Source: Enterococcus mundtii
Lineage (GTDB): Bacteria; Bacillota; Bacilli; Lactobacillales; Enterococcaceae
Length of the DNA stretch: 64,000 nt
NCBI RefSeq assembly: GCF_002813755.1
Contig: NZ_CP018061.1
Span: forward strand, 1 to 64,000
Direction: 5' to 3'
Below are positions 8,986-17,970 of the stretch, piece after piece. The notes under the pieces are model-generated. The model made no database searches. It worked only from the letters and a program-made list of their open reading frames with translations, and had not been told where the DNA came from. The position numbers and the translations under genes are program-made. The number at the start of each line of letters is the position of its first letter. The first letter of the stretch is position 1.

Positions 8986-9465
8986 ATGAATATAAAAATC
9001 ATTTCAGTTGGAAAATTAAAAGAGAAATATTTGATCCAAGGAATCAATGAGTATGTCAAACGACTTAAAGCATATGGAAAAATCGAACTAATCGAAGTAC
9101 CTGACGAAAAAGCACCAGAAAATCTTAGTGAAGCCCAAATGCGCCAAGTCAAAGAAAAAGAAGGCGAGCGTATACTCGCAAAAATCAAAGATCATGAATT
9201 TGTCTACGCTTTAGCGATCCAAGGCGAAAATCCTACCAGTGAAGCCTTTGCAAAGCAAATTGATCAATTAGGCATCCAAGGAAAAAGCCAGCTCGTCTTT
9301 GTCATCGGTGGCTCATTAGGATTAAGCGATGACGTCATGCAACGCAGCAATGCCCAAATCTCCTTCGGCAAAATGACCTACCCGCATCAACTGATGCGTC
9401 TAATCCTCGTTGAACAAATTTATCGCGCGTTTCGGATCAATACTGGGGCGCCTTATCATAAGTGA
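8986..9465 (+). CDS. rlmH: 23S rRNA pseudouridine1915 N3-methyltransferase
   Basis: 159 residues, the typical RlmH length, from ATG 8986 after GGAAGG. It begins [16 protein letters not shown]. The SPOUT-fold knot motifs are present: [11 protein letters not shown] (SAM-binding glycine loop) and the C-terminal [11 protein letters not shown], which is nearly invariant in RlmH. The enzyme methylates pseudouridine 1915 in helix 69 of 23S rRNA on 70S ribosomes. A longer in-frame start at 8875 is rejected because it would include the promoter. The DnaA boxes immediately upstream suggest DnaA could influence its transcription. Confidence 0.97.
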   Translation: MNIKIISVGKLKEKYLIQGINEYVKRLKAYGKIELIEVPDEKAPENLSEAQMRQVKEKEGERILAKIKDHEFVYALAIQGENPTSEAFAKQIDQLGIQGKSQLVFVIGGSLGLSDDVMQRSNAQISFGKMTYPHQLMRLILVEQIYRAFRINTGAPYHK

Positions 9466-9549
9466 TGCGGTTTTTATCATTGATCCTAAAAATCTTAGCA
9501 AGACAAAAAGTACGTAAGAAAGTAAAGACTAAATACTTCGGAGGAACAA

Positions 9550-10046
9550 ATGAATAACAATGATAGGTTATTGCGATTGATTTGAAAGATACGGATTTGA
9601 TTAAAGCTTTTGAGCTAGGCGGTGTACCACTGACTAAAGAAGAAGCTCAGGCGGTACTGACCAAAGTACAGGATAAGAACAAAGATAATGCAGAAAATAA
9701 TGTGTATGAAAAAACCATCAACAACCAAGTTTTTGACGCATTCCTAAATGGCCTGATTCTCTTGGCGCGTGGTCCGCAAAAAGATAAGCCGATAGTAGAC
9801 ACGCCGCAAAAAAGCAAGGAAATCAAATATATCAACAATGTGTTGCTAAAAAAATTAAAAATCGCCTTGTCTATGACCACTGATGATATTTTAGACGTTT
9901 TTGCTGAGGCAGAAATCTATCCATCAAAAGGCGAAATCGGGGCATTTTTGAGAAAAGAAGGCCAACGAAATTTTAAGCATTGCGGAGATAAATATATGCG
10001 TAATTTTCTCAAGGGGTTAGGAATTTATAATCGGAGAAAAGTATAA
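9550..10046 (+). pseudogene. DUF1456 (YehS-like) protein, 5' end damaged
   Basis: GGAGG (9540-9544) and ATG 9550 give MNNNDRLLRL and then a stop. The frame resumes at about 9575 as AIDLKDTDLIKAFELGGVPL and stays open to 10046. DUF1456 proteins start MNNND.L.RLRYALDLKD, so only a few codons are missing. Two repeats of the family are visible: residues before LTKEEAQAVLTKV, and a second set LKKLKIALSMTTDDILDVFAEA. A 13-base deletion between two CGATTG copies would explain the loss exactly. A TTG at 9582 could in principle restart translation without the first segment. The function of DUF1456 is unknown. Confidence 0.75.
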
Positions 10047-10145
10047 AGAAATTTCATGAGAAATCAAAACAATGGTTGTTTTGATGAGAGCTAGTTTTTG
10101 TATGAGATTAAAATATTATCTTAATCGAGGAGCTGGATTGGTTTA

Positions 10146-10781
10146 ATGAATGATGAAGATAAGATGCTTTTTGAAGAGATAGAGAATCGATGTAGGCTCA
10201 ATTTTGAGCTTCGGGGAAAGATGTCTTTAATACAACAAAAAAAGTATTTAGCGAATAAATCAGAGTTTACTCTGGGACATGTTGAAAAATTAATCTCGGA
10301 TTGGATTAGTAGTAGAAGCGAATTTACAAAAATAAAACAGCCGATTAAATTTGACATGAAAAAACTTTTGTTAAATAAGAGTGAGATAGGTAATAGAGAT
10401 CAATATATTAGAGCTAAAGGGCAAGAAATAATTGATTCATTAGGTGAAATGAGGTCATACAATTATTTGTATGTAACACATAGAGCTGATGGAATGGTCA
10501 TTACTGTGGGGAAATCTTCTTCTAATGATATTTTTTTAGATGGAGATCTTTTTTATCAACTCAATACAAATCACTTGTCTGGCACTGAAAATATAATTTT
10601 AAGGACGGAATATGGCAATGAAATATTTGCAAAATATGATGAGATTTTAAAAAATTATTTGGACTGGGCTTGGATAATTCCGGTTGAGTCAGGAGATGCT
10701 AAGAAACTGGAGAGATTATTGGGCGATGAACTAATTAATAAAAAAGTACCAATTTTAAATTATTATTCCCATAGACAATAA
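10146..10781 (+). CDS. hypothetical protein, possible GIY-YIG-like fold
   Basis: 211 residues from ATG 10146, with AGGAG about 14 bases upstream, which is rather distant. No signal peptide or membrane helix is visible, so it should be soluble. I do not recognise the family. The middle reads YNYLYVTHRADGMVITVGKS and the end reads ERLLGDELINKKVPILNYYSHR. This faintly recalls the beginning (strand-loop-strand with GKS) and end (E...I...P..N) of GIY-YIG nuclease domains, but the tyrosine signature itself is not convincing. The AT content is higher than in rlmH, which suggests acquired DNA. No obvious partner gene is adjacent. Confidence 0.55.
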   Translation: MNDEDKMLFEEIENRCRLNFELRGKMSLIQQKKYLANKSEFTLGHVEKLISDWISSRSEFTKIKQPIKFDMKKLLLNKSEIGNRDQYIRAKGQEIIDSLGEMRSYNYLYVTHRADGMVITVGKSSSNDIFLDGDLFYQLNTNHLSGTENIILRTEYGNEIFAKYDEILKNYLDWAWIIPVESGDAKKLERLLGDELINKKVPILNYYSHRQ

Positions 10782-11180
10782 AAGGCTATTTTTCATGATA
10801 ATACTAGTTATAACTGTAAAAATGGAAGAAAATCTGGGAAAGAAGTTTTTAAATAAGTGTATTGTTCGATTTTAATAAATAATAAGCAATACCATCCGTC
10901 TGTGTTGCGCAACATCGTACTACAATGAATATTTTTTCACAAAAAGAAAATCATCCATCGAATGAATGGAAGGTTTTAGTATACACGAGGTTAATGCCCC
11001 CTCTTTTATAATCAGAGGAGTGAGGTTTTTTCTATGAATGTTTCTATTTTCTTATTGCTAGTCTAGTTTCTCTTACGATGAAATTTGGATTCTATTCCAG
11101 TTTTTATTGATTTGCTGATAAAATAACTTGAATGGTGGATATAAACATGATAAATAAGAGAAGAATAACAAAACAAATTT
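10782..11180. other. gene-free stretch with palindrome and weak hairpin
   Basis: About 400 bp without a supportable gene. It holds the perfect 12-bp palindrome TGTTGCGCAACA (10903-10914) and a weak terminator-like element around 10990-11035 (CCCCTC...GAGGAG followed by GAGGTTTTTT). The rest is AT-rich. Confidence 0.4.
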
Positions 11181-11209
11181 GTGAAATGATTCTCAAATGA
11201 GTATAATAG
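11181..11209 (+). promoter_or_regulatory. promoter of the first reductase/EIIC-like pair
   Basis: TTGTGA (11181-11186), a 17-bp spacer and perfect TATAAT (11204-11209), 22 bp before the start codon. Confidence 0.75.
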
Positions 11210-11231
11210 AAAGAAAAAGGAGGAAGAATCA

Positions 11232-12169
11232 ATGAAAATAGCAATTGCAGGCGCTGGCGCAATGGGAAGTCGCTTTGGGTTAATGCTTCACCAAAGTGGG
11301 AACGAAGTATTATTAATCGATGGCTGGGCAGAACATGTCCAACAAATCAAAGAACATGGATTACAAGCAAATTTTAATGGTAAAGAGGTAGAAGCAAAAC
11401 TACCAATCGTTCTTCAATCCGAAGTAGAAAAAGAAGATCAAGTTGATCTGATTATTCTATTTACCAAAGCGATGCAGCTGGAAAAAATGCTGCAGGATAT
11501 CCAATCATTAATCAAAAAAGATACAGAGGTCTTATGTCTATTAAATGGTATCGGGCATGAAGATATTATTGAGAAATTTGTACCAATGGAAAATATCTAT
11601 ATTGGAAATACCATGTGGACGGCAGGTCTTGAAGGTCCTGGTCAGGTCAAATTATTTGGAAGTGGTTCAGTAGAATTACAAAATTTAGGTGATGGAAAAG
11701 AAGCAGCTGCAAAAAATTAGCAGACAAATTGTCTGAATCAGGATTAAATGCTCATTTTTCTGACAATATTCACTATTCTATTTATCGCAAAGCATGTGTG
11801 AACGGAACAATGAACGGATTATGCACAATCTTAGACGTTAATATGGCTGAGCTAGGAAAAACATCGACTGCTCATAAAATGGTGGCGACGATTGTCAATG
11901 AGTTTGCCAAAGTAGCAGCAGTAGAGAAGATTGAACTAGATGTCCCAGAAGTCATTGCACATTGTGAATCTTGTTTTGACCCGGAAACAATTGGGTTACA
12001 TTATCCTTCAATGTATCAAGACTTGATTAAGAACCATCGATTAACAGAAATCGATTATATCAATGGCGCAATTTCTAGAAAAGGGAAGAAATATGGTGTT
12101 GCGACGCCTTATTGTGATTTCTTGACTGAGCTTGTCCATGCAAAAGAAGATAGTTTGAACGTAAAATAA
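11232..12169 (+). pseudogene. ketopantoate reductase-family 2-hydroxyacid dehydrogenase, copy 1, one frameshift
   Basis: RBS AAAGGAGG precedes ATG 11232. The N-terminal Rossmann motif is GAGAMGSRFG; later segments include the catalytic-lysine region IHYSIYRKACVNGTMNGLC and the C-terminal domain end RLTEIDYINGAISRKGKKYG. The frame breaks at about 11718, where six A in AAAAAA should be seven (AAAKKLADKLSESGLN). Restored length is 312 residues. It is closely similar throughout to the intact gene at 43723. Family members reduce 2-ketopantoate with NADPH; enterococcal D-mandelate dehydrogenases, which act on branched 2-keto acids, also belong here, so the substrate is open. The EIIC-like gene follows 12 bp later. 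Confidence 0.85.
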
Positions 12170-12181
12170 AGGAGAGATTGA

Positions 12182-13234
12182 ATGGAAACTTCACAAAAAA
12201 TATCACCGAAAATTTTTCTGAATAAAGTCCTCGCTGGTACAGCAACAGGAATCATTATTGGATTGATTCCTAATGCAGTATTAGGTGCCATTTTAAAATA
12301 TTTTAGTGCGTATCCCTTTGCGGTAACGATCGCACAGTTAGCAGTTATTTTTCAATTAGCAACACCTTTGATCATTGGTGGTTTGATTGCCTTACAATTT
12401 GGATTTGATCCGATGAGAATGATGGTTGTAGCCGGAGCTTCTTTTGTTGGTTCTGGTGTAGTCAAATTCACACCTGATTTGGGTGAAACGGGTGTTTACG
12501 TTGGTGCTGGTACAGGCGATATTATTAATACGATGCTGACAGCATCGATTGCTGTCGGGCTGATTTTACTGATTGGAAATAGTTTTGGGTCAGTGTCGAT
12601 TGTGTTAACACCGATTGTTGTAGGTGTAGGTGCAGGTTTACTTGGTTTTTATTTATTCCCTTTTGTAACAGCAATTACTTCTGCAATTGGATCATTGATT
12701 AATAACTTCACTACCTTACAACCGCTGTTAATGTCTATCTTGATTGGTTGTTCCTTTGCCTTTTTGATTATCTCTCCTATTTCAACAGTAGCAATCGGAA
12801 TGGCAATCCAACTAGATGGTGTTTCTGCTGGTGCGGCTGCGATGGGCGTAGCTGCAACCACTTTTGTTTTAGTAGTGAACTCTTGGAAGGTTAATAAGTC
12901 AGGTGTGACAATTGCGATTGCTTTAGGCGCTATGAAGATGATGATGCCTAATCTATTTAGAAAACCTGTGATTCTTATTCCTTGTTTAGTTAGTGCAGTG
13001 ATTACAGCTATTCCTGTCGCTCTATTTTCTATTTCAGGTACGCCTGCTTCTGCTGGTTTCGGCGTGGTCGGACTTGTTGGTCCGTTGGCTTCTTTAGATG
13101 CAGGGCTAAATGGCTTTCTTGTTGTTCTTTGTTGGTTAGTCATCCCTGTTTTTGCGGCACTAATTACTCAATTTTTATGCGAGAAAGTATTTAAACTGTA
13201 TGATCGAGAAGAAGTCTTCAAATTTTTAGGCTAG
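12182..13234 (+). CDS. PTS EIIC_2-family membrane protein, copy 1
   Basis: 350 residues from ATG 12182 with GGAGAG upstream. About nine to ten hydrophobic segments cover most of the chain, with glycine-rich loops (GASFVGSGVV, GVGAGLLGFYLFPFV) and a conserved basic stretch ALGAMKMMMPNLFRKP. It fits the PTS_EIIC_2 family: membrane domains resembling sugar-PTS EIIC that occur without their own EIIA or EIIB. None is adjacent here. Pairing with a 2-hydroxyacid dehydrogenase, in two copies, argues that it moves the dehydrogenase substrate or product rather than a sugar, but this is inference. It is nearly the same as 44675-45727 along its whole length. Confidence 0.8.
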   Translation: METSQKISPKIFLNKVLAGTATGIIIGLIPNAVLGAILKYFSAYPFAVTIAQLAVIFQLATPLIIGGLIALQFGFDPMRMMVVAGASFVGSGVVKFTPDLGETGVYVGAGTGDIINTMLTASIAVGLILLIGNSFGSVSIVLTPIVVGVGAGLLGFYLFPFVTAITSAIGSLINNFTTLQPLLMSILIGCSFAFLIISPISTVAIGMAIQLDGVSAGAAAMGVAATTFVLVVNSWKVNKSGVTIAIALGAMKMMMPNLFRKPVILIPCLVSAVITAIPVALFSISGTPASAGFGVVGLVGPLASLDAGLNGFLVVLCWLVIPVFAALITQFLCEKVFKLYDREEVFKFLG

Positions 13235-13268
13235 TAGATTTTACTAAGAAATTTTCAATCAATGGATG

Positions 13269-13309
13269 CGTAAGTGAGATGTCAACAACATCTGACTTAC
13301 GTTTTTTTG
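13269..13309 (+). terminator. terminator of the first reductase/EIIC-like pair
   Basis: The stem CGTAAGTGAGATGT/ACATCTGACTTACG with loop CAACA is followed by seven T. Confidence 0.9.
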
Positions 13310-13499
13310 CCTTTTTGAGTAGGAGATTGATGCTGACAACTGAACTCTTCAGTGCCATTCGATTTTTTAAAATGTAGAAGAAACTCACCTTTATGTTATT
13401 GATTGTTCAAAAGGCAACTAGAATAAAAATATGTGTTAAAATGAGAAAAAATTTGATTGTTGGATGTATCGAATAATCACTAAAAAGTAGGGGAAGAAA

Positions 13500-13958
13500 A
13501 TGATTTTTTTGCAAAAATATGGTTTTTATTTTTTATTATTAGGTGTGATTAGTGATTTATCGACACCGTATATCCTTGGCCTTTTTTATCCCAAACTGAA
13601 TCAAATGACTACCGTAATTAGTGTGTTTGGTGACGTAGATAGTCCAGTCAGACGTGCTTTCTTGGTCTGGTCAGTTGTATCTGGACTTTTTTTTGTTCTT
13701 TCGTTGCCTGCGTTGTATCACCTATTTGTTGGAACATCAAAAACACTTGCAATACTTGCTGTTGCAACAGTTGGTTTATATGGGATAGGTGATTGTATTT
13801 TTACTGGGTTATTCAGTATCAATACGAATGAAAGCTCTTGGAATCTATCGACTTGGATCCATAATATAGGTTCTGGGCTAGGCTATGCAGGCTTTCTACT
13901 TTTCCCATTGTTACTTGTTCTGCTTTATCGGGGAGCGTCAATAATTTTGTGTAAATAA
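13500..13958 (+). pseudogene. DUF998-like membrane protein truncated by an IS
   Basis: ATG 13500 follows GGGGAAGAAA. The 152 residues hold four hydrophobic segments (for example FYFLLLGVISDLSTPYILGLFYP) and track the intact 214-residue paralogue at 32070 closely (GVFGDV..PVR, GLYGIGDCIFTGLFSINT). Identity ends at LLYR; the last eight codons and stop come from the end of the IS256-like element. The missing C-terminal part, about 60 residues, is not found beyond the IS. DUF998 proteins are polytopic membrane proteins of unknown function. The gene lies behind the first reductase/EIIC-like pair. Confidence 0.85.
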
Positions 13959-15245
13959 CTCGTCCTTCTGCAAAATAATGGGTTACTCAGTAAACATTGA
14001 AGCTAATGTATCCGTCACTTGTTGGAAGCCTTTATGGCTTCTATTTAAGAATTTTTGATTGTATGTATCAAAGATGGATACTAGGAAACGCTCTAGTGAT
14101 TCTTCATTTTGAAACTGCTCTTTTCTGCGGCTGTATTTCTTGATTTGTTTATTGAAAGATTCGATTAAATTAGTTGAGTAAATGCTTCGGCGGAAACTCA
14201 TAAAAAGTCAATAAATCTTGATTTTTTATCAGTGACTGCGTCACTTTAGGATAAGTTTTCTGCCACTTCTCAATCATACTCCCTAAAAAGGTATTTGCCT
14301 CTTCCTTTGAGCTAGCTTGATAAACAGCCTTAAAATCATCACAGATTTCTTTTCGATCTTTGACACATACTTTGTGAGCAATATTACGGGAAACGTGAAC
14401 ACAGCAATGTTGGTATTTAGCTTTAGGATAAATCTGGTGAATCGTATCTTTCATGCCTTTTAAGCCATCGGTAATAAACAGTAAGACATCATGAACCCCT
14501 CTGGAGTAAATGTCCTGTAACAACTCATTCCAAACGTAGGTCGATTCAGTCGGAGCAATCGCATAACTTAGTACTTCTTTAGTGCCGTCTTCTCGTATAC
14601 CAATGGCAATATAGATTGCTTCTTTGGAGACGGTTTGCCGTTTTAAAGGAATATAAGTAGCATCCATGAAAATAGCGACATACTTATCATTTAGAGTTCT
14701 AACTTTAAATGCATTTACTTCTTCAGTCAGCACTTTAGTCATGTTGGACATGGTTTGGGGCGTGTAGTGATGCCCATACATTTTCTCAATCAAGTCTGCG
14801 ATTTCCGACATGGTAATACCTTTTCGGAAGAGGTGAATGACGGTCTCCTCTAAGGTATCATTCGTCCGTCTATAAGCAGGAACAGTCTGTTGCTTGAACT
14901 CGCCCGTTGCGGTCGCGCGGAATCTGGAGATGAAGTTCCCCGTACTCGGTCTTGACCGTACGGTCATAGGAGCCGTTACGAGAATTACCCGTGTTAAAAC
15001 CAATGCGATCGTACTTTTCGTAATCGAAGAAAGCCGTTAACTCCGTTTTGAGAAGCGTATTGACAGCTTTTTCCAAATGGACACGGAATAATTCATTCAA
15101 ATCGCCTTTGTTCGCTAGAGTCTTTAGAATTTCTGTAGTAAAATCGTTCTTATGGAAGTCCTCTTTTCTGTGAATGTGTTGTGGTAACTCTATTCTACAG
15201 AAGGGACTTCCTTTTTTCTATTTACACAAAATATTTTACACTCTC
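13931..15245 (-). mobile_element. IS256-family insertion sequence, decayed
   Basis: The element is 1315 bp, a normal IS256-family size. Imperfect terminal inverted repeats lie at 13931-13958 and 15218-15245 and share the core ATTTTGTGTAAATA plus a matching outer GAG.GT pattern. Inside is one transposase gene on the minus strand. The flanks, CTTTATCG on the left and TTAAGAAG on the right, are not the 8-9 bp duplication expected from a simple insertion. The left side is inside a DUF998 gene whose other half is missing, so DNA to the right was probably deleted after insertion. Confidence 0.88.
13983..15148 (-). pseudogene. IS256-family mutator transposase, inactive
   Basis: Joined frames give a mutator-type transposase of about 385 residues: NDFTTEILKTLANKGDL at the start, LHLQIPRDRNG, the DDE region with VAIFMDATYIPLKR (first Asp) and LLFITDGLKGMK (second Asp), CCVHVSRNI, and the end KGFQQVTDTLASMFTE. 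Lesions are a lost or altered start codon near 15150, an extra G in a GGG run near 14908 (GEFKQQT shifts), and a small deletion near 14195 that removes about four residues between FYEFP and RRSIYST and shifts the frame. The enzyme cannot be made whole from this copy. Confidence 0.88.
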
Positions 15246-15305
15246 TTAAGAAGAAGCGTAACATAATATGTGTAATAAATATTTCACAGAAAGAAAGAGA
15301 AAATT

Positions 15306-15554
15306 ATGCATTGGTTATGGGTATTAATCGTAGGAGCTATTATCGGTTTGATTGCCGGAGCAATTACAAATAAAGGTGGATCAATGGGATGGATAGCTAA
15401 CATCGTTGCAGGTTTAGTTGGTTCAGCAATTGGACAAGCATTATTAGGTAGCTGGGGTCCTCAATTAGCAGGAATGGCTTTGATTCCTTCTATCATTGGT
15501 GCGATCATCGTTGTTGCTGTAGTATCATTTTGCTTGGGACGTTCAAGAGGTTAA
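15306..15554 (+). CDS. GlsB/YeaQ/YmgE-family stress-associated membrane protein
   Basis: 82 residues, the usual size. Three hydrophobic glycine-rich segments (WLWVLIVGAIIGLIAGAIT, WIANIVAGLVGSAIGQALLG, LIPSIIGAIIVVAVVSFCLG) match the transglycosylase-associated/GlsB family. Members are small inner-membrane proteins, in enterococci often linked to the Gls24 general stress proteins. The exact role is unknown. The RBS is weak (GAAAGAGAA). The gene begins 60 bp past the IS end, so its original promoter may have been altered by the insertion. Confidence 0.88.
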   Translation: MHWLWVLIVGAIIGLIAGAITNKGGSMGWIANIVAGLVGSAIGQALLGSWGPQLAGMALIPSIIGAIIVVAVVSFCLGRSRG

Positions 15555-15588
15555 TCGTCAATATATCAGCAATTTTACCTATTATCTT

Positions 15589-15619
15589 AAGGAGCAGCTT
15601 TTCGCTGCTTCTTTTTTTG
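15589..15619 (+). terminator. glsB-like gene terminator
   Basis: The stem GGAGCAGC/GCTGCTTC with loop TTTTC is followed by seven T. Confidence 0.85.
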
Positions 15620-15690
15620 TATAGATAAACTGCTTCTATCACTGATCATCGATGTTGTCTAACTGATGTCGCCGAATGCAAGCATTACCT

Positions 15691-15719
15691 TTGTCAGATT
15701 AAAAAATACTCGTTACACT
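15691..15719 (+). promoter_or_regulatory. candidate promoter of the Ohr gene
   Basis: TTGTCA (15691-15696), a 17-bp spacer and TACACT (15714-15719), 34 bp before the start codon. The -10 is a moderate match. No clear OhrR-type operator is visible. Confidence 0.45.
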
Positions 15720-15752
15720 TAATATAGAACGACGAAAGAAAGGATGATCTCA

Positions 15753-16157
15753 ATGAAAAAAATGTACGAAACAGCAATGATCAATCGTGGAGGCCGTGAT
15801 GGCGAGGTTGAGGCACCAAACGGAAGTATGCACATGAAGATCGACCGCCCAGGAATCCATAGTGAAGGGACAAATCCGGAACAACTTTTTGCGGCTGGAT
15901 ACGCATCTTGCTTCAACGGCGCGGTTCAACACATGCTGGAAGAAAATAATCTTGAGTCTGATTCTGAAGTCAAAGCACGGGTATCTTTATTTCAATTAGA
16001 AGATGGGGGCTACCAAATCGGGGTTGTTTTAGAAGTTTCTTTGCCAGGACTTGAGAAGGACCAAGCAGAGAAAATCGCAGAAGAAGCCCACGCATTTTGC
16101 CCATACTCTAAAGCAACAAGAGGCAATATTGATGTGGAAGTGACTATAGTAGAATAA
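15753..16157 (+). CDS. ohr: organic hydroperoxide resistance protein (OsmC/Ohr family)
   Basis: 134 residues from ATG 15753, 7-8 bases after AAAGGA; the ATG at 15744 is too close to that RBS. It begins MKKMYETAMINRGGRDGEV. The two redox cysteines of the Ohr group lie in GYASCFNGAV (about residue 54) and AFCPYSKATRGN (about residue 117), with the family Arg and Glu contexts around them. Ohr reduces organic hydroperoxides in the cytoplasm using dihydrolipoyl thiols. The gene stands alone; no OhrR repressor gene is adjacent. Confidence 0.93.
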   Translation: MKKMYETAMINRGGRDGEVEAPNGSMHMKIDRPGIHSEGTNPEQLFAAGYASCFNGAVQHMLEENNLESDSEVKARVSLFQLEDGGYQIGVVLEVSLPGLEKDQAEKIAEEAHAFCPYSKATRGNIDVEVTIVE

Positions 16158-16289
16158 GGGATTCTTAATGTTACTATAAATGAGATTATGAAAGATCCTA
16201 TAAAGAAACGCTAGTAAAAGAAACATGTAGTTACGGTAATTAATTGCGGTATATGTACGATTGATCGAATAGAACAAGGAGGCAAAAAA

Positions 16290-17333
16290 ATGACACAGCG
16301 GGTAGCAATAATGATTTTAGTGTTGCTGGTCATTGGCCTCCTTGTTTACTATGTCCTAAAGTTTAAGCATTGGAAGCAGCAACGGATACATCAGGATATT
16401 GAAAAAAAGTTAAAACGGTATCCTATTGTTCAAGCAGCTTGGGAAAAGGCTGAAGCAAAACAATATAACATTCCTGGATTAACAGAAACAAGAATGGTGG
16501 TGCCGGAAACCGGCGAAAATGAGGTTTGTCAATGGATGACGCCGCAAGGGTTGGCTTTTTCTCAAGATTTTGTGTTTATTTCTGCCTACTGCTATGACCA
16601 TCAGCATCATTCTATTATTCATGTACTGGATAGAGAAACAGGACAGCCGATCAAACTGCTGATTTTACCTAAACGGCCACATGTAGGGGGCTTAGTATAT
16701 GATACAAAACGGGAACTTTTATGGTTGACAATCACAGGATCTGCTACTGGACGAGTAGCCGCTTTACGTTTGATCGATATCTTAGCAGATACATCTGAAG
16801 AGACGGGACAGCCAATCGCTTATTGGCTGACAACTGATCTCTCAGAGATTCCACAAGCATCGTATTTGACTCAAAACAATGATCAACTGGTATCTGGCAA
16901 CTTCACACTAAAAGGTGAAGGACAGTTGACTTTCTATCTATTGCCGACGATAGCTGAAATGAAAACAGCAATTCGCCGCAAAGACAAAATCCAACCAACC
17001 GTGACAATGAGCAGAAAAACATCTGATAAGATTCAAGGTGTGGCTTTTTATGGCCATTATCTCTTAGCCAGTCGTTCTTATGGTCCTTATACCTCGGAAC
17101 TCTTAGTGTCCGAGCGGGACTCTCCTAGCCGGATCCTAAAACGAATCAAATTTCCACCGTATTTGGAACAAATCGTTGTTGTAGAAGATCGTCTAGCAGT
17201 ATTGTTTGAAAGTGGCGCCGCAGCGTATCGCGAGAAAGCCAATCCTGTGTTAGCCAATGTTTTATTACTAGACTTAGCAACGTTGCTTCATGCAAATAAG
17301 CGTCCCAAAAAGATTGCTGCAACTAAAAAATAG
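16290..17333 (+). CDS. membrane-anchored beta-propeller-like protein
   Basis: 347 residues from ATG 16290, with a strong AAGGAGG 8 bases upstream. Residues 5-24 form one hydrophobic helix (VAIMILVLLVIGLLVYYVLKF) that anchors the protein. The remainder is extracytoplasmic or cytoplasmic and rich in beta strands: LAFSQDFVFISAYCYD, IIHVLDRETGQPIKLLILP, HVGGLVYDTKRELLWLTITG, IQGVAFYGHYLLASRSYG. These repeats resemble YncE/SMP-30-type propeller blades. No catalytic motif is certain. The gene is not in an evident operon, and its role is unknown. Confidence 0.7.
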   Translation: MTQRVAIMILVLLVIGLLVYYVLKFKHWKQQRIHQDIEKKLKRYPIVQAAWEKAEAKQYNIPGLTETRMVVPETGENEVCQWMTPQGLAFSQDFVFISAYCYDHQHHSIIHVLDRETGQPIKLLILPKRPHVGGLVYDTKRELLWLTITGSATGRVAALRLIDILADTSEETGQPIAYWLTTDLSEIPQASYLTQNNDQLVSGNFTLKGEGQLTFYLLPTIAEMKTAIRRKDKIQPTVTMSRKTSDKIQGVAFYGHYLLASRSYGPYTSELLVSERDSPSRILKRIKFPPYLEQIVVVEDRLAVLFESGAAAYREKANPVLANVLLLDLATLLHANKRPKKIAATKK

Positions 17334-17347
17334 TCGGACAACTCAAG

Positions 17348-17911
17348 ATGATCACTGTTGTTCATAAAGAACGACAAGAAAAATCATCTAGCGATGTTCA
17401 ACTATGGGTTTATTTAGGAAGTATTTCTACTAAGATTCAATATGGCTATACAGATTCGGCGAAAAAACAAGGCAATGTTAAGTTTTTAAGAATCACAGAT
17501 ATACAAGAGGGACGTGTAAATTGGTCCAGTGTGCCTTACTGTGATATTAGTAATTCTAAACTAGTTGATTTAAGATTGGAAGAAAATGACATTTTGATAG
17601 CAAGGACAGGAGGAACTATGGGAAAAAGTTTCTTGGTTAAGGAAATAAGTGAGGAATCTGTTTTTGCTTCTTACTTGATTCGAATTAGGTTAGTTGAGAA
17701 ATTATTATCAGAATACGTAGACTGCTTCTTAGACTCGCCATTATATTGGAAGTTATTAGAAAAAATTTCTTACGGAACTGGGCAACCAAATGTAAATGGT
17801 ACAAATTTATCTAAACTACTTATACCATTACCACCTTTAGAAGAACAACAACGCATGACTACTAAAATAGAAATGATAAGAAGATCTATTCGTAGAATCA
17901 ATTTTGAGTAA
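17348..17911 (+). pseudogene. type I restriction S-subunit (HsdS) fragment
   Basis: 187 residues with no clear RBS. It contains one target-recognition domain (VKFLRITDIQEGRVNW, LEENDILIARTGGTMGK, GTGQPNVNGTNLSKLLIPLP) followed by the start of a central conserved helix (PPLEEQQRMTTKIEMIRR). Normal HsdS has two such domains and about 400 residues, so this is about half. No hsdM or hsdR gene lies in the window. Half-length S subunits can work as dimers in some systems, but without partners a remnant is more likely. The gene is followed by a good hairpin terminator. Confidence 0.8.
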
Positions 17912-17919
17912 ATATAACG

Positions 17920-17970
17920 GACCTAGCATCCATTTTATACCAGATGATGCTAGGTCTATTATTTATATTT
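17920..17970 (+). terminator. terminator after the hsdS fragment
   Basis: The stem GACCTAGCATC/GATGCTAGGTC (17920-17930 and 17946-17956) is followed by an AT-rich tail with several T. Confidence 0.75.
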
